The notes below the pieces were generated by a model that was not told where the DNA came from, searched no databases, and saw nothing but the letters and a program-made list of their open reading frames with translations. Below are positions 26,301-39,429 of a stretch of DNA of 64,000 nt, piece by piece. Location: assembly GCF_949628265.1 (NCBI RefSeq), contig NC_088788.1, positions 10,974,001-11,038,000 on the forward strand. The letters are read 5' to 3'. The DNA is from Cloeon dipterum. Taxonomy: Eukaryota > Arthropoda > Insecta > Ephemeroptera > Baetidae. Numbering within the stretch: position 1 is the stretch's first letter; every line of letters begins with the position of its first letter. The translations under genes were made by a program, and so were the position numbers.

Positions 26301-28850
26301 AAGTCTACGAGAACGCATTATTTAAATCGGGAAAACCTGCTCAAGACCAACTATTTTTATGTGTAAATTATGAAGTCAATTTTATGAATCACGAATAAGT
26401 TGTAATCTTTACAGAGAGCTAAGATAAAACCACTTGCGAACATTGAAGCGTTTTTATTTCGCAGGGCCTTAAAATCATATCCACTCAGCACAATCAGATA
26501 ATCGGGCTGATTACATTCCAACCAAATTTATTATCTCTGCGTAGATAAAATCCATAATATCAATATCTTTAAAAGGTAAAGAGCAAATCTTATGATCTGA
26601 TATTATCTTTTTTAGGTCAAGGCTTAAATTGAAAGCGCGTCAGACATTTAACGTCTGCACAAAGCTAATCTGTGAAATTGGCTCTTCGCGAAAGACACTC
26701 TATTGCACTGCTTGACTGCGAACAATAACTTAACAGCCAAGGCCGTGTAAATATTTGAATGGCATTTTTTTCAAAGTTTATCTTTCCACTTCGTTTGCTG
26801 AGAGTACCTTCCTTGTTTACGGAGTGCGCTCGCGATAAAAATGCAAACCGACGGGGAAACAGAATATTGTGCTTAATTGGTCGTTCAATGCTTTCCACAC
26901 CGCGCGAGGTGATAGGTGAAAACGTTCGTTCTGACATTTACGAGCTTTGCGGGAATGAATTTTGCAGTATTCACAGCAGTGGGCAGTAGCTCGAATAATG
27001 GTCCAACGAATCAAACGCCAATTTGACCCGCCGAGCACACAGCATGAAATATTAATGCCATGCTCGCACCCCGTTTCAATCGCCTCGCGAATTCATGCAA
27101 AATTGCACACGGAATTCACACTTTGAATCCAGAATTTCTAAACAAATGCATCATCCATTGTTCAAGATAAAAAACCACACCTTAAGTGAGCCCAGGAAAG
27201 ATTAAAATTTGAATTTAATAAATTTAAATTATAAAATGATAGTTAAATTTAATTTTGAAATCTAGAATTTTAAACTATAATGTTTGACTTAGTGCTAGGA
27301 AATGCCTTTCAGTTTATTGTGACTGATTGAGAATTTAGCTTTAAATTGGGATAGATTTTATTTTGGACCCACTTAAAAAATGAAATAATGGCTTTTAACA
27401 GATTTATATTTTTATAAAATATTTTTTTTCAATTTTTATGAAGTTTAGGAACTCAAGTCTCTTCCTTTGCTTAGTTTTTTGTTTTTTGTCACTCCTGGAC
27501 TCTTTTAGAGTTTTGGTTCTTAGCCAGAAATATGTTTGTTTTCTTAAAAAAAAATTATTTTGAAACTTAAAATCTATATTAAAGTTTACTAAATTGATGA
27601 GCTTATCAAGATGAAGCTCTATTTTTATATAAAAAAAAACAGATGATAATGTAATTTAATAAAAACGCAGTTAAAAAAAGAAAAATCTATGATTGGAATT
27701 CTTGGACGCTAACAGATGAAGAGATGAATCTTCTCAATATTTCACGGATGAATAAAGCCAACTTTTCTGCCTGACCTGTGCCACAAAAGGTTTTTTCCAG
27801 CTGCACGCTCCACCGGGCGAGCACGTGAAAATTATTTAGTGTCAAGGAAGAAATTTATTCGAGCCGGGAGGCGCGAAGCAACTGACCGGTGCAGTGCGAG
27901 AGCCGCCGCGTAATTGGGTACGGCAGGACGTCGCCCCGCTTCGAATTAATGGCCTGTTTTGGGCACTGCTCGTTTGCATTCCCCGTGAGACTGGCTAAAG
28001 AGGGCCAAAAAAGCTTCCGCAGCAGTTTGCTTACAGCGTTTTTCGTCCGGCCCGCGGGGAATCTTTTGGGAAGCGCTTACATAATTTCCAGCTGATAAAT
28101 TGATAACTTTTTCTGCCAAAACGGGGACGCCGATTAATTATTAATTATTATTCAGCCATGTCCTGTCATTTGCATACGCGGTCGTTAGCTTTAATTGCTG
28201 CGATCTCTCTGGCGTCGTTTGTGTTTCCGTTTTGCGGTGTCTGATGTAATTGCAGGTCGGCCGAATCGGGTTATGCAACCGTCGCATCAAGCCTCTCGCG
28301 CGGGTTGCCGAACCAACGAAACGTTGCTCAAGATAGTCGCAGAGAGTGCAGCACCAAACAATCGACCCGTATTCTTACAATGCATGTATTGTGCTGGAAA
28401 ACTCATGAATTTGAGCTTTCAATTTGGGTGCTATTTGGTTCATGGATTAAAAATAAAAACAATTAAATTTACCAAATAGTCACCGACAAGACAAAGCCTC
28501 GGTCTGATTAAAACAAAAGGTTATTTTAAAAATCTGCGCGGATTAACTCAGGAGGGGCAGATACTGGTGTAATTTTGAGAAGAAAAATATTTCACTAATA
28601 ATTGCTATCCATCCTGAGTAAATCTACGCAGAGCTGAGCAATTTACAATCAATGAAGTTAATTTCATACTTCTCATAGCATAAAATTACATGCTGTTGTA
28701 TTTCTTTTTTTATTTTTCAAACATATTTAATAAAAAATAAAAATAAAGTAGTTTGGGTTGAATGCGCCACGTTTTTGAGCAAAAAAATATGTTGAAATAT
28801 TCTAAATAAAAAATAATCAGCATTTAGGTATTCAGGAATATCTTATTCAT
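23359..28850. other. Non-coding stretch with GC-rich islands
   Basis: There is no supported gene. GC-richer islands occur at about 23400-23650, 25060-25600, 26640-27120 and 27780-28450, with AT-rich DNA between. A run of overlapping TTAATTA motifs (homeodomain-type core) lies at about 28133-28153. The segment 24640-24860 weakly resembles the left part of the 40190-40590 repeat. Confidence 0.4.
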
Positions 28851-29234
28851 GTTTATTTTGAAAATACTCAGCGCGGTTTCATATCATTACAATAAGACAT
28901 TTATCACAATTCATGGCTTCACTTCTCCAACAACACCATTGAGTTAGTACACCAGGTTTTGATGATAAAAAATAACAATAACATGAACTTGTGCTATACC
29001 ACTAGACGCCAGAGAATCGGAAATGAATAAGCCACTGCAGCGCACTATCAGACAAACGATGACACGTCTAGCTAAACATTAACATTTGGTGCGTCGACAC
29101 TGACCTCTCATTCTACAGACAATTCGGAAGGTGCACTCGTGGTTTTGTATTTTGTTCCATGATATATAATTCTAGTCTTTCGTGGTACATCAACCATCAA
29201 ACAACAGACCCGGATAAGAAAATCAGTCGGAAGG

Positions 29235-29240
29235 TTTATT
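29235..29240 (-). terminator. Candidate polyadenylation signal of Cyb5r4
   Basis: AATAAA on the minus strand, about 210 bases past the Cyb5r4 stop codon. A second AATAAA lies at 28852-28857. Either could end the transcript; the region between is less AT-rich than the DNA beyond it, as expected for a 3' UTR. Confidence 0.4.
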
Positions 29241-29449
29241 GTAAAGCTACATAAAAACAAGTAATGTGTTTTCTGCACGAAAGATGAGAAAATTGTCTAT
29301 AATGGAGCTGAGGTTTGTGCTATATCGTTGTTTGAGAGTATTCATAAAATACTTGTAAACAATCACATCAATGCAGGTTGTCGATAAGTTGGTCTCTGAC
29401 GGTAGGCTACTGGTGGCTTTGATGCAGTCAGTCTCTGGTTTTGAGCTCT

Positions 29450-32400
29450 TCAGCCGAGGAAACAGTGGTACTGACTTTTAGGCACCTTCATTTCATCCAA
29501 GAGCCTGAAATAAGACATTTACAATGTTAAAAATTGAGCTTTACTTCCATTATATCCGCCGCATCTTTACCTTTTTGTCGTTTCAGTAAAAGGTGTGGGG
29601 CCGCACACGCAAAAGAAGGTTGGTTCTTGTTTTAAAGCATCACTAACGCTGAGGCCCTCCTTTTCAATCAGAAGTGACTCGATAATATCTGTTCTGATCC
29701 GCCCTCTTGTTCCAGACCAGTCGTCACTTGCCTCGGAAAGGATGTGTTGCACATGAAACCTAAAAACAGTACAACATGATGCCTACAATTTTTCAGCCTA
29801 CAATTTTAATTTACCTCTCGTCCTCCTGAGATAAAGAACTGAACTGTTCTTTCCATAAAATGTCCTTTTCTGTTTTATTGAAGAAGGCCAGCTTCACCAA
29901 TTTACTGCAAATTAGCAGCTAATTAGTTTTCAAATATTAAAATTCAAGAATTAACCTACCAATACTTTCTGCTGTCTGCCAAGACATGCAAAATTACCCT
30001 GACCATCGGGGTTATGCCAGTGCCAGCAGCAATCAGACAGAGTCTGCTGGCGTCTGACAAACATCGCGCGTCAAAATTTCCTACAGGTCGGCTGACTTCG
30101 AAACCCTTCTGCTCGACTTCCAGGTTGCAAAGAGCGGAACTCAGGGCTCCGTCTGGATATGATTTGACCATGAGGTAAATTGAGTCGCAGTCGTACGAGT
30201 AGGACTTGAGGGAAGGCACAATTGGGGTGTAACTTCTTGCAACTATCACACCTGCAAACACGATTCAATTTCTTGGTTAATTCAGTAAGAAGAAAAATCA
30301 TTGAATATAAATTAAATGAAAACATAAATGCCATCCAAACACGATCTGGCTCAATTTTATGTATAAATTTATCAGAAAAATCATTAATAAATTCTAAATT
30401 TAAATGAAGATATATGATGTATGATTGGGATTTTAAGACCGTTTTATCTATTTATCAATTTCAAATTTTTTTAGCGAGGAAAAATTATTTCTGGATTTCT
30501 TTTCTTCTGATTAGGCTTGAGCTGCTGTTCAGTTCAAGATAACCATTTTCTACTTTAATACCAACAAATTAAAACATGAGAATACCTTGAATATTCTTTT
30601 GCACTCTGAAATGATGTCCAACAGGCACAGTGAAACACACCCTGGTCGAAAACTTGAATTGCAGCACTTTACTGTTGTGGTTAACTTGAGTTTCCTCCAC
30701 CAGATGCACAGGCCAGAACTCGCTCTCGGCTTGCACATCTTGCGAAATGACTCCGTGCGCTTCGTCAGGAACGCCAAACGTCTTCCAAATGACGTCGGTC
30801 GCCTTCTTGAACGTGACCTCGACCTTGCCTGAATCAGGATGCACCCTGACCGCGGTGCAAGGCCACGTGACAGGCGCACTCAGCTCCAGACGCGCCTCGT
30901 AGGTCAAACCGGGCTCGCCGCCCACGTTGCAGACCAGGATGGACACTTTGGTGCCCCCGTCGTCCAGGGTGACCCTGACCCACGGCGGAAGCTTCCCTGG
31001 AATTCGAGACACCTGACGGGCGTAGAGGACAAGTGTGACCGCGCCCAGCTGTTGGAACCAATCTAGCCGAGGGTTGCTTGGCTTTGGCGCCACTGCTGAT
31101 GATAGACTTGGAGTGCCAGAAGGATTGTACTCTGCAAAATTATTTTTTTTATTAGGTTGGAAGCAAATTCGCTTTGTTAGCAAGTCATGCTTTGATTAAA
31201 AATTATATTTTGTGTGAGGTAAAGGGTTGTAAATCCTCGTTAATAGAAAAAACTGATATTTTTATTTTTTTTTATTATTTGGGGGATTTTAGAAGCATTA
31301 AAGTTCATAATGAAATCGGACAGGAAATCCAGCCAAAATTGAAGACGAATGTTTAAAAAATGGCTGTTATTTTAGATATGGTGTTTCTTAGGCAAAATAA
31401 TTTTAGCCTGTTTATAAGTAGAGATGGTTTCTTTAGAACACAATTTTTTAAAAGTTAAAGAGGATTTTAAAGAATTTATTATTGTTTTGATAATGCAGTT
31501 AAAAATATTATAATATTTGATTTTTACGCAATAGAGTCACGTTTACTTTTAAACCAACATTTTGAAAAAAGTCTATAAAGTGACATGTGAAGAGTTTTTG
31601 TCATAGAAATTAAAATTGCTCATTAACTTCTTTTTGTAAGTTATAAAGTAAAAATATCAAAATATAGGTCAACAATTTCTTTGTACCAGAAAAAATATTG
31701 TGAGTAAGAAAATATGTCAAAAATATATTTTTATGCTCATCAAAATCCACCTGAATATTAAGATGATTGCATTGCCCGAAAATTGAATGGATTTTTGGCG
31801 GATTTCAGACTGTTGTAAGACGGTTTGGACAATTTTTAAGGCTTAAAATGGTTTTAGATATGATTCAACTGGCTTAAAGTAATATTGTTCGTGCTCATTT
31901 GATGGTTCTTTCACAATTGGAAACTCAGAAAAATTTTTCCACCATCTCAAATTCACAGCCCTAGTTTTTAGATTGCAATGTACTATGAGCTAAATCCGGA
32001 AAATAAAACATTAAAATTAAAAAAAATCTATATATCTTGCGTTTCCTCCGCATGAAACAGGTGAGTTTAAAATTACGGTAAAAACTATAAGGAAAATGCA
32101 ACCCTGTTAAAAAACCCTGATTGTAAACGAAATTTTGGCCATGGAACACTAAATCTTGAAACCGTCATAAAGATTACACAATTTAATATTTTGATGTTGT
32201 TGGCGTGACAGTTCCTTCTCAAATGAAATTAAACTCACGCATTAATTATCTCCTTTTAAACGTTTTTATCAATTAATTATGCTTGGTGATTAAATAAATT
32301 TGCAATAAAATATTACCTATTGCTTTGGCAGACGGAGGAGGCATTTCAGCCTTTTCCCCTTTCTTGCCGAACAAAAGTTGAGTGAGGGGCTGCATGGGTT

Positions 32401-35400
32401 TGCTGGCTGAAAACAAGAGTCCTCCGCGCAAAGGGCCGACCATGCACTTTTGCAGGATGGATTCGTAGTTCACCCAGGCGTGAACCTGCGGATATTGATC
32501 AGTTCCATCAATGCAACACTCGCAGAAAGGATGAAAAGAGCGAGTTGGTTCACGTGCCCAATGTTGGATTCAAAGAGTGCAGGGCACAAAAGCACCGGAG
32601 GTGTCTATTGAGGGTGGGCGTGTGGGCGCGCACGGGACGGGAAGCTACATTAGTGGAGCGCGCACATTATTAAGGCGAGCTCGAGAACGGCGGCGCAAAG
32701 TTTCCGACCCTACCTGATTAAAGAGACTAGTGGCGTCTTTGCCGACGCCTCTCATTAGTTCCTCCACGCCTCCGGGATGGAAATCCATGTAGTGTGTCAC
32801 ATTGTACACGCGACCTGCGAAGCGAAAATGAACTCACTGAGGGGGTGCATTAAATATATGTTCGTGCCGGGAGGAAAATCAATCGCGTCAGTGTGCTGAC
32901 AGGTGCGAGAAAGGAAATTTCGCTCCAGACGTGTTTGGTTCTGCACAAATTGACGTTAATCAATTGCTTGAAAAGGAAAAGGAATGGAGGTAGCGATAAG
33001 CGCGGAACCGAATGTAAGCCCACTGATGGAGAAAATCTAAAAAGATAAATCGCAAAAGAAGCAGTGTAACAAATATTTGTCAGAAATGTTACCATTTAGA
33101 GGGCTTTCAGAACTCCACGTGGTGAAAATCTGACAAGGAAACTCTTAGGTTTCTACCCATTAGTGTTTGGCGAAACTATTGATTTCGTGTAGCCTCTTCT
33201 GATGTAAGCAACGTATAGTAGTGGAAATTTTTCGATTCGACAATGTTAGCGATTTTTGAAGATTTTAATTATATAGTCCAACATTTTAAAATTGACCTAA
33301 AATACAGTTCCTGCTCTTGATTTTGCAGAAATTTTTATTGCAGACATATTTCAATGATACAAATCGATTGGTGGGTAAATTATGACGTTCCAGAAATTCA
33401 CTATTTTTACATGTAGACTCAAACTTTCTTGGATCATTTTTATATCTGGAGAAAATTTCTTCATTAAAATTAATAAAAAAAATAAGAACATTAAAATTGT
33501 ATTAAAAAATTTCTTTTTACAGTGATAAAAATGAAGCTACATGACCTGGAAAGTAAGATTACAAATGTTTAAAACATTATCTTAAACCGATAATGAGTAA
33601 TATTCTGATTTACCAGCGAAAGTCTACAATCTAGGGACTTTTCCGGAAAGTAAAAATGACCCATTGATCGATTTGTCTTGTTGGGTAGAGGCTTTCTTTA
33701 AAATATCATCGCAGTTGAGTGAAAAATGGCTTCAAAACTCAATTTGGAATCATTTCCCATAACTCGCAAAGCCCGTGTAATAAAAAATGGTTTTTGAGAA
33801 AATAATCAAAATGGTCCGTCTAGTTTTAGTTAATTTCGTTAAACTCTTCCTTTTAAAAGATTTAATACAATTAAGAAACTATGGTATGTCTAATTTGTTC
33901 AAAATATCCAAAATCCAAAGGAAAAATAAATTTAATTAGACCATCCATCTTAAGCTAATTTCTTTAGAATTATCCCATAAAAAGATTGCTTACGAATTTT
34001 TTATATCATCCAAGATAGTTTAATTAATATTGCAACAAGTTGGTAAAGAAAGACTAAAATTATTTCCTGCACGGTTGGAATTAGTAAGAAACTCTTGAAT
34101 TCTCAAATTTTGAAATTTATAGCTAAGCTTTCTGACTTAAATGAGATATGTTAAGAAGTAGTCGTCCTTTGCATCGCGAAATTAGTTGGTGCAGATAATT
34201 ACCACCTCATTCAAGACCAAATATCATAAACAATACTCGCAAAAGCTCAAAATGTTTTTGAGAGCCAGAGCTTTGAGAGAAAGTCAAGCGGAATAATTGG
34301 ATTCTAACTTTTCCTTTCAAGCAACGACGTCCAAAATGAGATGTAAAACTTGTTTGCGGCTCGAGCCGCAAATCTAATTGCAGAAGAGCTGAGGGTGCAG
34401 AAAACAACAATAATTCCATTTCCAGGAACGAGATTATGGCCGGAAAAAGCACTCGGTGCAAGAAATGGCGTTAACACAATTAGTGGCTGCTTTTTTTCGG
34501 GGACGAGAGGGCCGTAAAAGCCGGTTAATCAACCGTGCTGGCTAATTGAGCGCAAACAGAGTTTTATAGCGCGTCCAGAGTCACTTCCTTCAATATTTGC
34601 AGAGGCGAGTGTAACTGCCGGCGGATCGATGCGAGCAAAGGGCCTTTAAAGGTGCACTTTCGACGACTCACCCTTGACGGCCAGCCACGCGTCGTCCTGC
34701 CGGTTGTGCTTGGCCAGCTCGGACGCAGGTACGTCGCGCGGCACGCCACCCACGCCGGTCAGGTCCTTGCCCGAGTTGCCCAGCCGGATCCAGTCCATGA
34801 GCGAGTGGCCGGGACGAAGGGCCACCTTGTTGCGCGGATTGCCTGAAACACAGGATCACAACAGTTGCGATTATTCTGCCAAGAGTATCGATTGTGCAAG
34901 AATATAGTCCGCTGTCAGCAGGTGATTTATTAATGCTCTGTGTATACATATTTTTTATCCGCACAAAGGCAAGAGTAAATTGGAAAAGTTGGGAATCGAT
35001 ATTCCCCAGGCAACACTTCAGAGAAACTAAAAATACGTATGCTTCTTTGTAGGAAAAATCTTTTCAAGGCTGTGGAAGCCAGATGTGCTTAAAATAGAAA
35101 CTATAGTTAATGAAAGTCTTGATCAATAAACTCTCGTCCGAACTTTAAGTAAACGGTTTAAATGGTTTCTGTTGATTCCGACTGCTCCTTATTTCAACAA
35201 GCTTGAAGGGAACTGAACTTAAAAATACACATCTCTAATTAGACCACTGTTCCATCTACAATGTCACTTAGGAGAAAATTGTTTTACCTAAATAATCCAA
35301 TTTTTTACGTAACACAAAATAGTTAAATATCACTAAAAATCTTAAATACATTTTTCGTATGAATATAAATAGTCTCTATAATTCTTATTTCCTACAAAAT

Positions 35401-38400
35401 AATTATGAAAGTATTTTATCGTGTTCAGATTATCTTCTTACGCCCTGGAGGACATTATTTTAAGTTCATAAATAAATCAACCATCTAATGGAGACCAAAA
35501 ATATTCAGTTAAAAATTTTTTACTATTATTTCTCTATATTGGATAGGAAACAAAAATCAAATAATTTGTTCATTGAGAAACCAATTACATTCCTCATGTA
35601 ACCGATTTTAATCTGCATTCAGCAGTATACTATTTACTGGCGACAACAAATAACAAAAACACAGACAAAAGCCGAAAATATCGATTTTGGTGGTGGCGAT
35701 CCGAGTGGTTAACAGGGTCAGACAGCTCTCCACCAGCAGCATTAATCAAACTAATTCTGCTCGCCGTTCACGTACAGCGCGTGCCATGGAGTATAATTGC
35801 ATTAGCCGGGGAAATTAATGGTGCAGGTGCGATTAAAACAAACAGCTAAGCGAGCAGCTAGCTATTCGTCATGGGTCCCGGAGCAACACCGCGCGCAGCT
35901 TCCAATTAGTTAATGAGTCGGGGGCCGCCCACTCGAACCCACCCCCAGAGATGGGGTCAAATGGGCATCGATTTTCAGTTCGAAGGCGACTAGCGGTGAT
36001 TTGTCTTCTACTCGAGAATCCTGCTCCTACCATGCTCTCCTCTGATAAAAGGGTTATCGTATTTCTTGGCACGTAAGATCCATTATCGACGGACACGCTC
36101 GATTTGGCGAGAGTAAGCGTTTCACAAGCTATGAGCAGGAAAAAAATTTTGTTTCGTATTGGCATCACCGATCAACGATCACATACCTTAATTTCATAGT
36201 CATATCTTGACATGTTTTTATTTTATTTTTAATAAGAGAAGGATTGACCAAATTTACGAATAGTTAGTTAACATAATTTTAGACTTTTTGGAGAAATAAT
36301 TTAGGGTGAACAGATCGTCCTGGTAGCGGAAAATCGTTCAACAACCAAACGCGAATTTCCTTGCTGCAAGAAAAGGGAAACAATAAATTCGGCAATGAAA
36401 ATTTGGGTGTTTGTTGAGCGATGCGCAATTTTAACACAAACAGGACGAGATACTTACTTACTTCATCTTTTTGTATTGACTTATTTATTACAAAATATGA
36501 CAATAAGAACATTCCAATTTACAAACTAGAAACTGTGGAGCATAAAATTAAAAAAAAATGATAGAAATAAGGAGAACTAGTTTTATTACGAATAATTCAA
36601 ACGCTTTTCCAGCCATCTCGAATTCAGCTAAAGAAAATTTCCCTGACTATGTTAAGGAACTAAAAACTTTTCGGTAGAGTCTTTCAACTGCACCAATTAA
36701 TTTGCATTTTCCACGCGGCTTAGCAAAAAAATAACACTGCAAGTAAAAGCGGAAATTGCCACGAACAAGCATTGCCAAGTTGGTTATTCGAGTAGTCATG
36801 GCTGCAGCCTAGCTCGTTCGCTCTCGAGCGATCGGTCGGTCGGGTTTTGCTTTACAGCGGGAGGATAACCAATAACCACGCCAGCCGGAAGGAAAGGAAG
36901 ACCAGGAAACAATTTAACTTTATCGCCGAGCGCTAAAACTTAGCAGATTCACTCCAATAGAGTTAACCGCGGCCGGTATTCATCGTCTTCGTCAGCGCAA
37001 AAAGCAATCTCAAGAGTAGTTGCAAAAATATTTCAGCTCTTCTTCGAACGCAATTTAACGTTCTTGGTGAGGCGAAAACTACTTAAAAAGCCTCTTTCTA
37101 AAGTTGAAATGTAATTTCACGCTTCGCCAATACAGAAGCGCATTATTTGTTTCCTAACTTTTGAAATTTGAGAAATTGCAGTGGTGGAGTGGTTACGGTC
37201 AGCTCCAAATATATTACCATTAGATGACTGGGGGGACATAAAGCTCGGCGGCGATAGGAAAGAGCAGTAAACGCAAGGGAATCTAGGAGTTTCGACAACG
37301 CCCCAAGGAGTCGTAACTAAAATAGACTGGGCAAAAAGCAATTAAATACGCTCCATATTGCATGGTGTAATCAAAAAACGAATTAAAACTTTTGACGCTG
37401 TAGCAATTCCAGATAGAATTCCCCTGTTACGTCTGCCAAGGATAGAATTCACAGGAGTGTTACTTTTTTTATTTTTCCCTGATTTTCAAATACAATAGAC
37501 CTGCATATTAGTGTAAAAAGGTGCAGAAATTAAAAAAAAATAGCGACAGTGTAATTTTCACGGATTCAAAAAAAATTGGGATCTATTTATGTAAATCACA
37601 TCTAAATCGTTATCCTATTCTAACCCCTTGAGGGAATTAAATATTTGAAGATGAAATTTTAGCGATCGAGATCAACCATTAAAGGTTACCATTTTCATAA
37701 GAACACCCTATGGTGGCTCAGTTGATAATTTCCGAGAAAAAGAGAAGGTTTTGCAAAATACAATTTGGAAAGTTAAATTGTATTTAAAACTGATATAAAA
37801 ATTTAGATGGAATGTGTTCAAACTTCAATGATATTTGAGCCTGGAAATAGTTTCTGGAGGATAGAAATAAATAGATTCAATTTTTAGGCCAGATCGCCTC
37901 CTCAGCACTCCTGGAAATAGAGAGGAATCGTGAGTGCGGCAAAACTGACCTAATTTCGCTGCCAAATATGTCCACTGCTCAAAATAAAAAGTTCCCAGTC
38001 TCTCAACAGCATAAATTGAATCGTGAAAACATCATTTTTTTATGAAATTTCGTGGCAATGGAATGCTCCGTGTCCGAGCGTTTAATCACATCTTAATTTT
38101 AATTGCCTAAATTTGACGCTTTAAAAGCTCCGCACTAAATGAAATAAATGAAAATTATAAACGACTTGGCCAGTAGAGTTTTTGGTTAACCAGAAGATTT
38201 CAGGAAGGAAAACATTTAAACTATAGGTTATAAACGGTTTTTGGGTGTTTCCAGAAGAGATTTGATAAAGCCTTTGTTGTTAACTCTCTTTTGAGTTTTT
38301 TTTATGTTATTGAAAACAACATAATATATTAAGGTGTCGTAATTACTAGGTTTTAGGGAAAAATTGAGGTACCTTTCCCGGAAAATCGGGGTAAAATCTG

Positions 38401-39429
38401 GAAATAATGGGCCTACTGGATTTCACCAAATCATGAAAATCACTAGTTAAAAAAGCTAGAACCACAAACAATACGCAAAATGATGTCTAATTAGACAGCC
38501 AACAAAATTTATGTTTTTTGCAAACCAAATGAAAATTTCAAATTCGAGTAGTTTTTAGGTTATTTTACTATTAATTTTAATCTCGAAAAAGGTCCCGAGA
38601 TTGCGGATTGCGAGATACAGAGGGTCATAGGTCGAAAAAGGGTAACTTTGAGTTCTGAGTTCAGGTGATTTTTATTATTTAGATCTTTAATCTAACGAAT
38701 GAAAGCTTAATTAAACAATAAAAGTGTACAACAGAAAGATAAATACTATATGGATATCACCGTCCACTGCTAATTTTAGCTTTGAGATAGGGTTCAGTTC
38801 TTCGTATCACAATCGAGTAAATAGAAGATAATTATTGCATTATTGGTTTATCACAGAATTTTCCTTTCCAGTCCTCACCCGCGCAAAAGTGATAGGTCTT
38901 TTAAACACATTAAATAGTTAAACCCGTGACAAGCGTGCCTCTTGAACATATGACTGTCAGCAAAAAAGGCTCCCTCGCAATTTTGGTTGCGAAAAACTCT
39001 GGGTCAATCTATTTAATCTAACGAGGCTCGTTTTGAAATTCAGCGATGTATTGATGTTTATAACTTCAAAACGAAAAATACAGCTTTGACATTTAACCTT
39101 CATGCAATGCCCATATTGAATTTCCCGACCACCTTTGTGACCTTTCCGTTAGAGGCTATAGCTTTCTCCTAACAGCCCTTTCCCAATCGTCAATTTTCTA
39201 GAAAACGAGCTGCAGCCCCGAGGGGACATCGATTTCGAAGAGAAGAAAGAGCACTCAAGAAAGCACTTTGCCAAATCAGACACGCGATGAAGAGCAACAA
39301 ACTGCGGCGGCAGCGCACCGGTGCGGAAGCCATACCTGACGGAGCGGTGGCGGACGGCGCCGAGTCATCCGGGTGTTGTTGTTGTTGTTGGCGGCGTCGG
39401 CCGAGGCAGCAGCAGTTGCACCAGGGCAT
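29450..39429 (-). CDS. Cyb5r4: Cytochrome b5 reductase 4 (NAD(P)H cytochrome b5 oxidoreductase)
   Basis: Nine coding exons, joined in phase: 39429-39336, 34842-34672, 32814-32714, 32485-32317, 31131-30586, 30251-29960, 29904-29815, 29759-29571, 29504-29450. The product is 568 aa, against about 521 in human CYB5R4. An in-frame TGA just before the ATG fixes the start. Order: a Cys-, Arg- and Gln-rich N-terminus; a cytochrome b5 domain (about 65-135) with HPGG at 101-104 and a second haem ligand His124, 23 residues apart as in the family; a CS domain (about 200-296); then the reductase with flavin motif RSYTP (366-370), nucleotide motif GTGITP (437-442) and CGPTPFTE near the C-terminus. In the family it moves electrons from NAD(P)H through FAD to haem, linked to ER redox balance and oxidative-stress protection. 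All key residues are present, so it should be active. Confidence 0.95.
31132..32316 (-). other. Cyb5r4 intron 4
   Basis: An AT-rich intron of about 1.2 kb with canonical GT-AG ends. It contains a member of the dispersed repeat family at about 31805-31950. I see no nested gene. Confidence 0.8.
31805..31950 (+). repeat. Degenerate dispersed repeat, member 3
   Basis: It shows the blocks 'ttggcggatttcagac', 'agacggttt', 'ggcttaaa', 'catttgatggtt' and 'ggaaactcagaaaa' in the order seen at 11045-11185 and 13040-13160. It lies within a Cyb5r4 intron. Confidence 0.4.
32815..34671 (-). other. Cyb5r4 intron 2
   Basis: An intron of about 1.9 kb between the exon that starts the b5 domain and the one encoding HPGG. 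It is AT-rich and I see no gene, repeat or RNA in it. Confidence 0.8.
34843..39335 (-). other. Cyb5r4 intron 1 (4.5 kb)
   Basis: The longest intron of the gene, with donor CAG|GTATGG and acceptor TTTCAG. It holds a MITE (36313-36451) and a GC-richer patch at about 36700-37050 with clustered CGATCGGTCGGTCGG-type sequence that could be an enhancer or alternative promoter. The segment 38340-38660 has repeat-like texture. A 98-codon minus-strand frame (36165-35869) starting with a hydrophobic stretch lies inside; I do not call it a gene. Confidence 0.7.
36313..36451 (+). mobile_element. MITE-like element, copy 3
   Basis: The interior closely matches copy 1 (shared blocks include aatgaaaatttgggtgtttg and acgcgaatttcctt). 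The ends pair as gatcgtcctgg against reverse-complemented tctcgtcctg. Inserted in Cyb5r4 intron 1. Similarity to copy 1 is roughly 85% by eye. Confidence 0.75.

Noticed and set aside
35701-35730. tRNA A-box-like 'ccgagtggttaac'
   Set aside because: No B-box or cloverleaf follows at the right distance; a similar 'tccgagtggg' near 49737 fails for the same reason.
35869-36168. 98-codon minus-strand frame in Cyb5r4 intron 1 starting [17 protein letters not shown], signal-peptide-like
   Set aside because: No promoter, splice or polyadenylation support and no recognisable mature domain; a hydrophobic start can arise by chance in AT-rich DNA.
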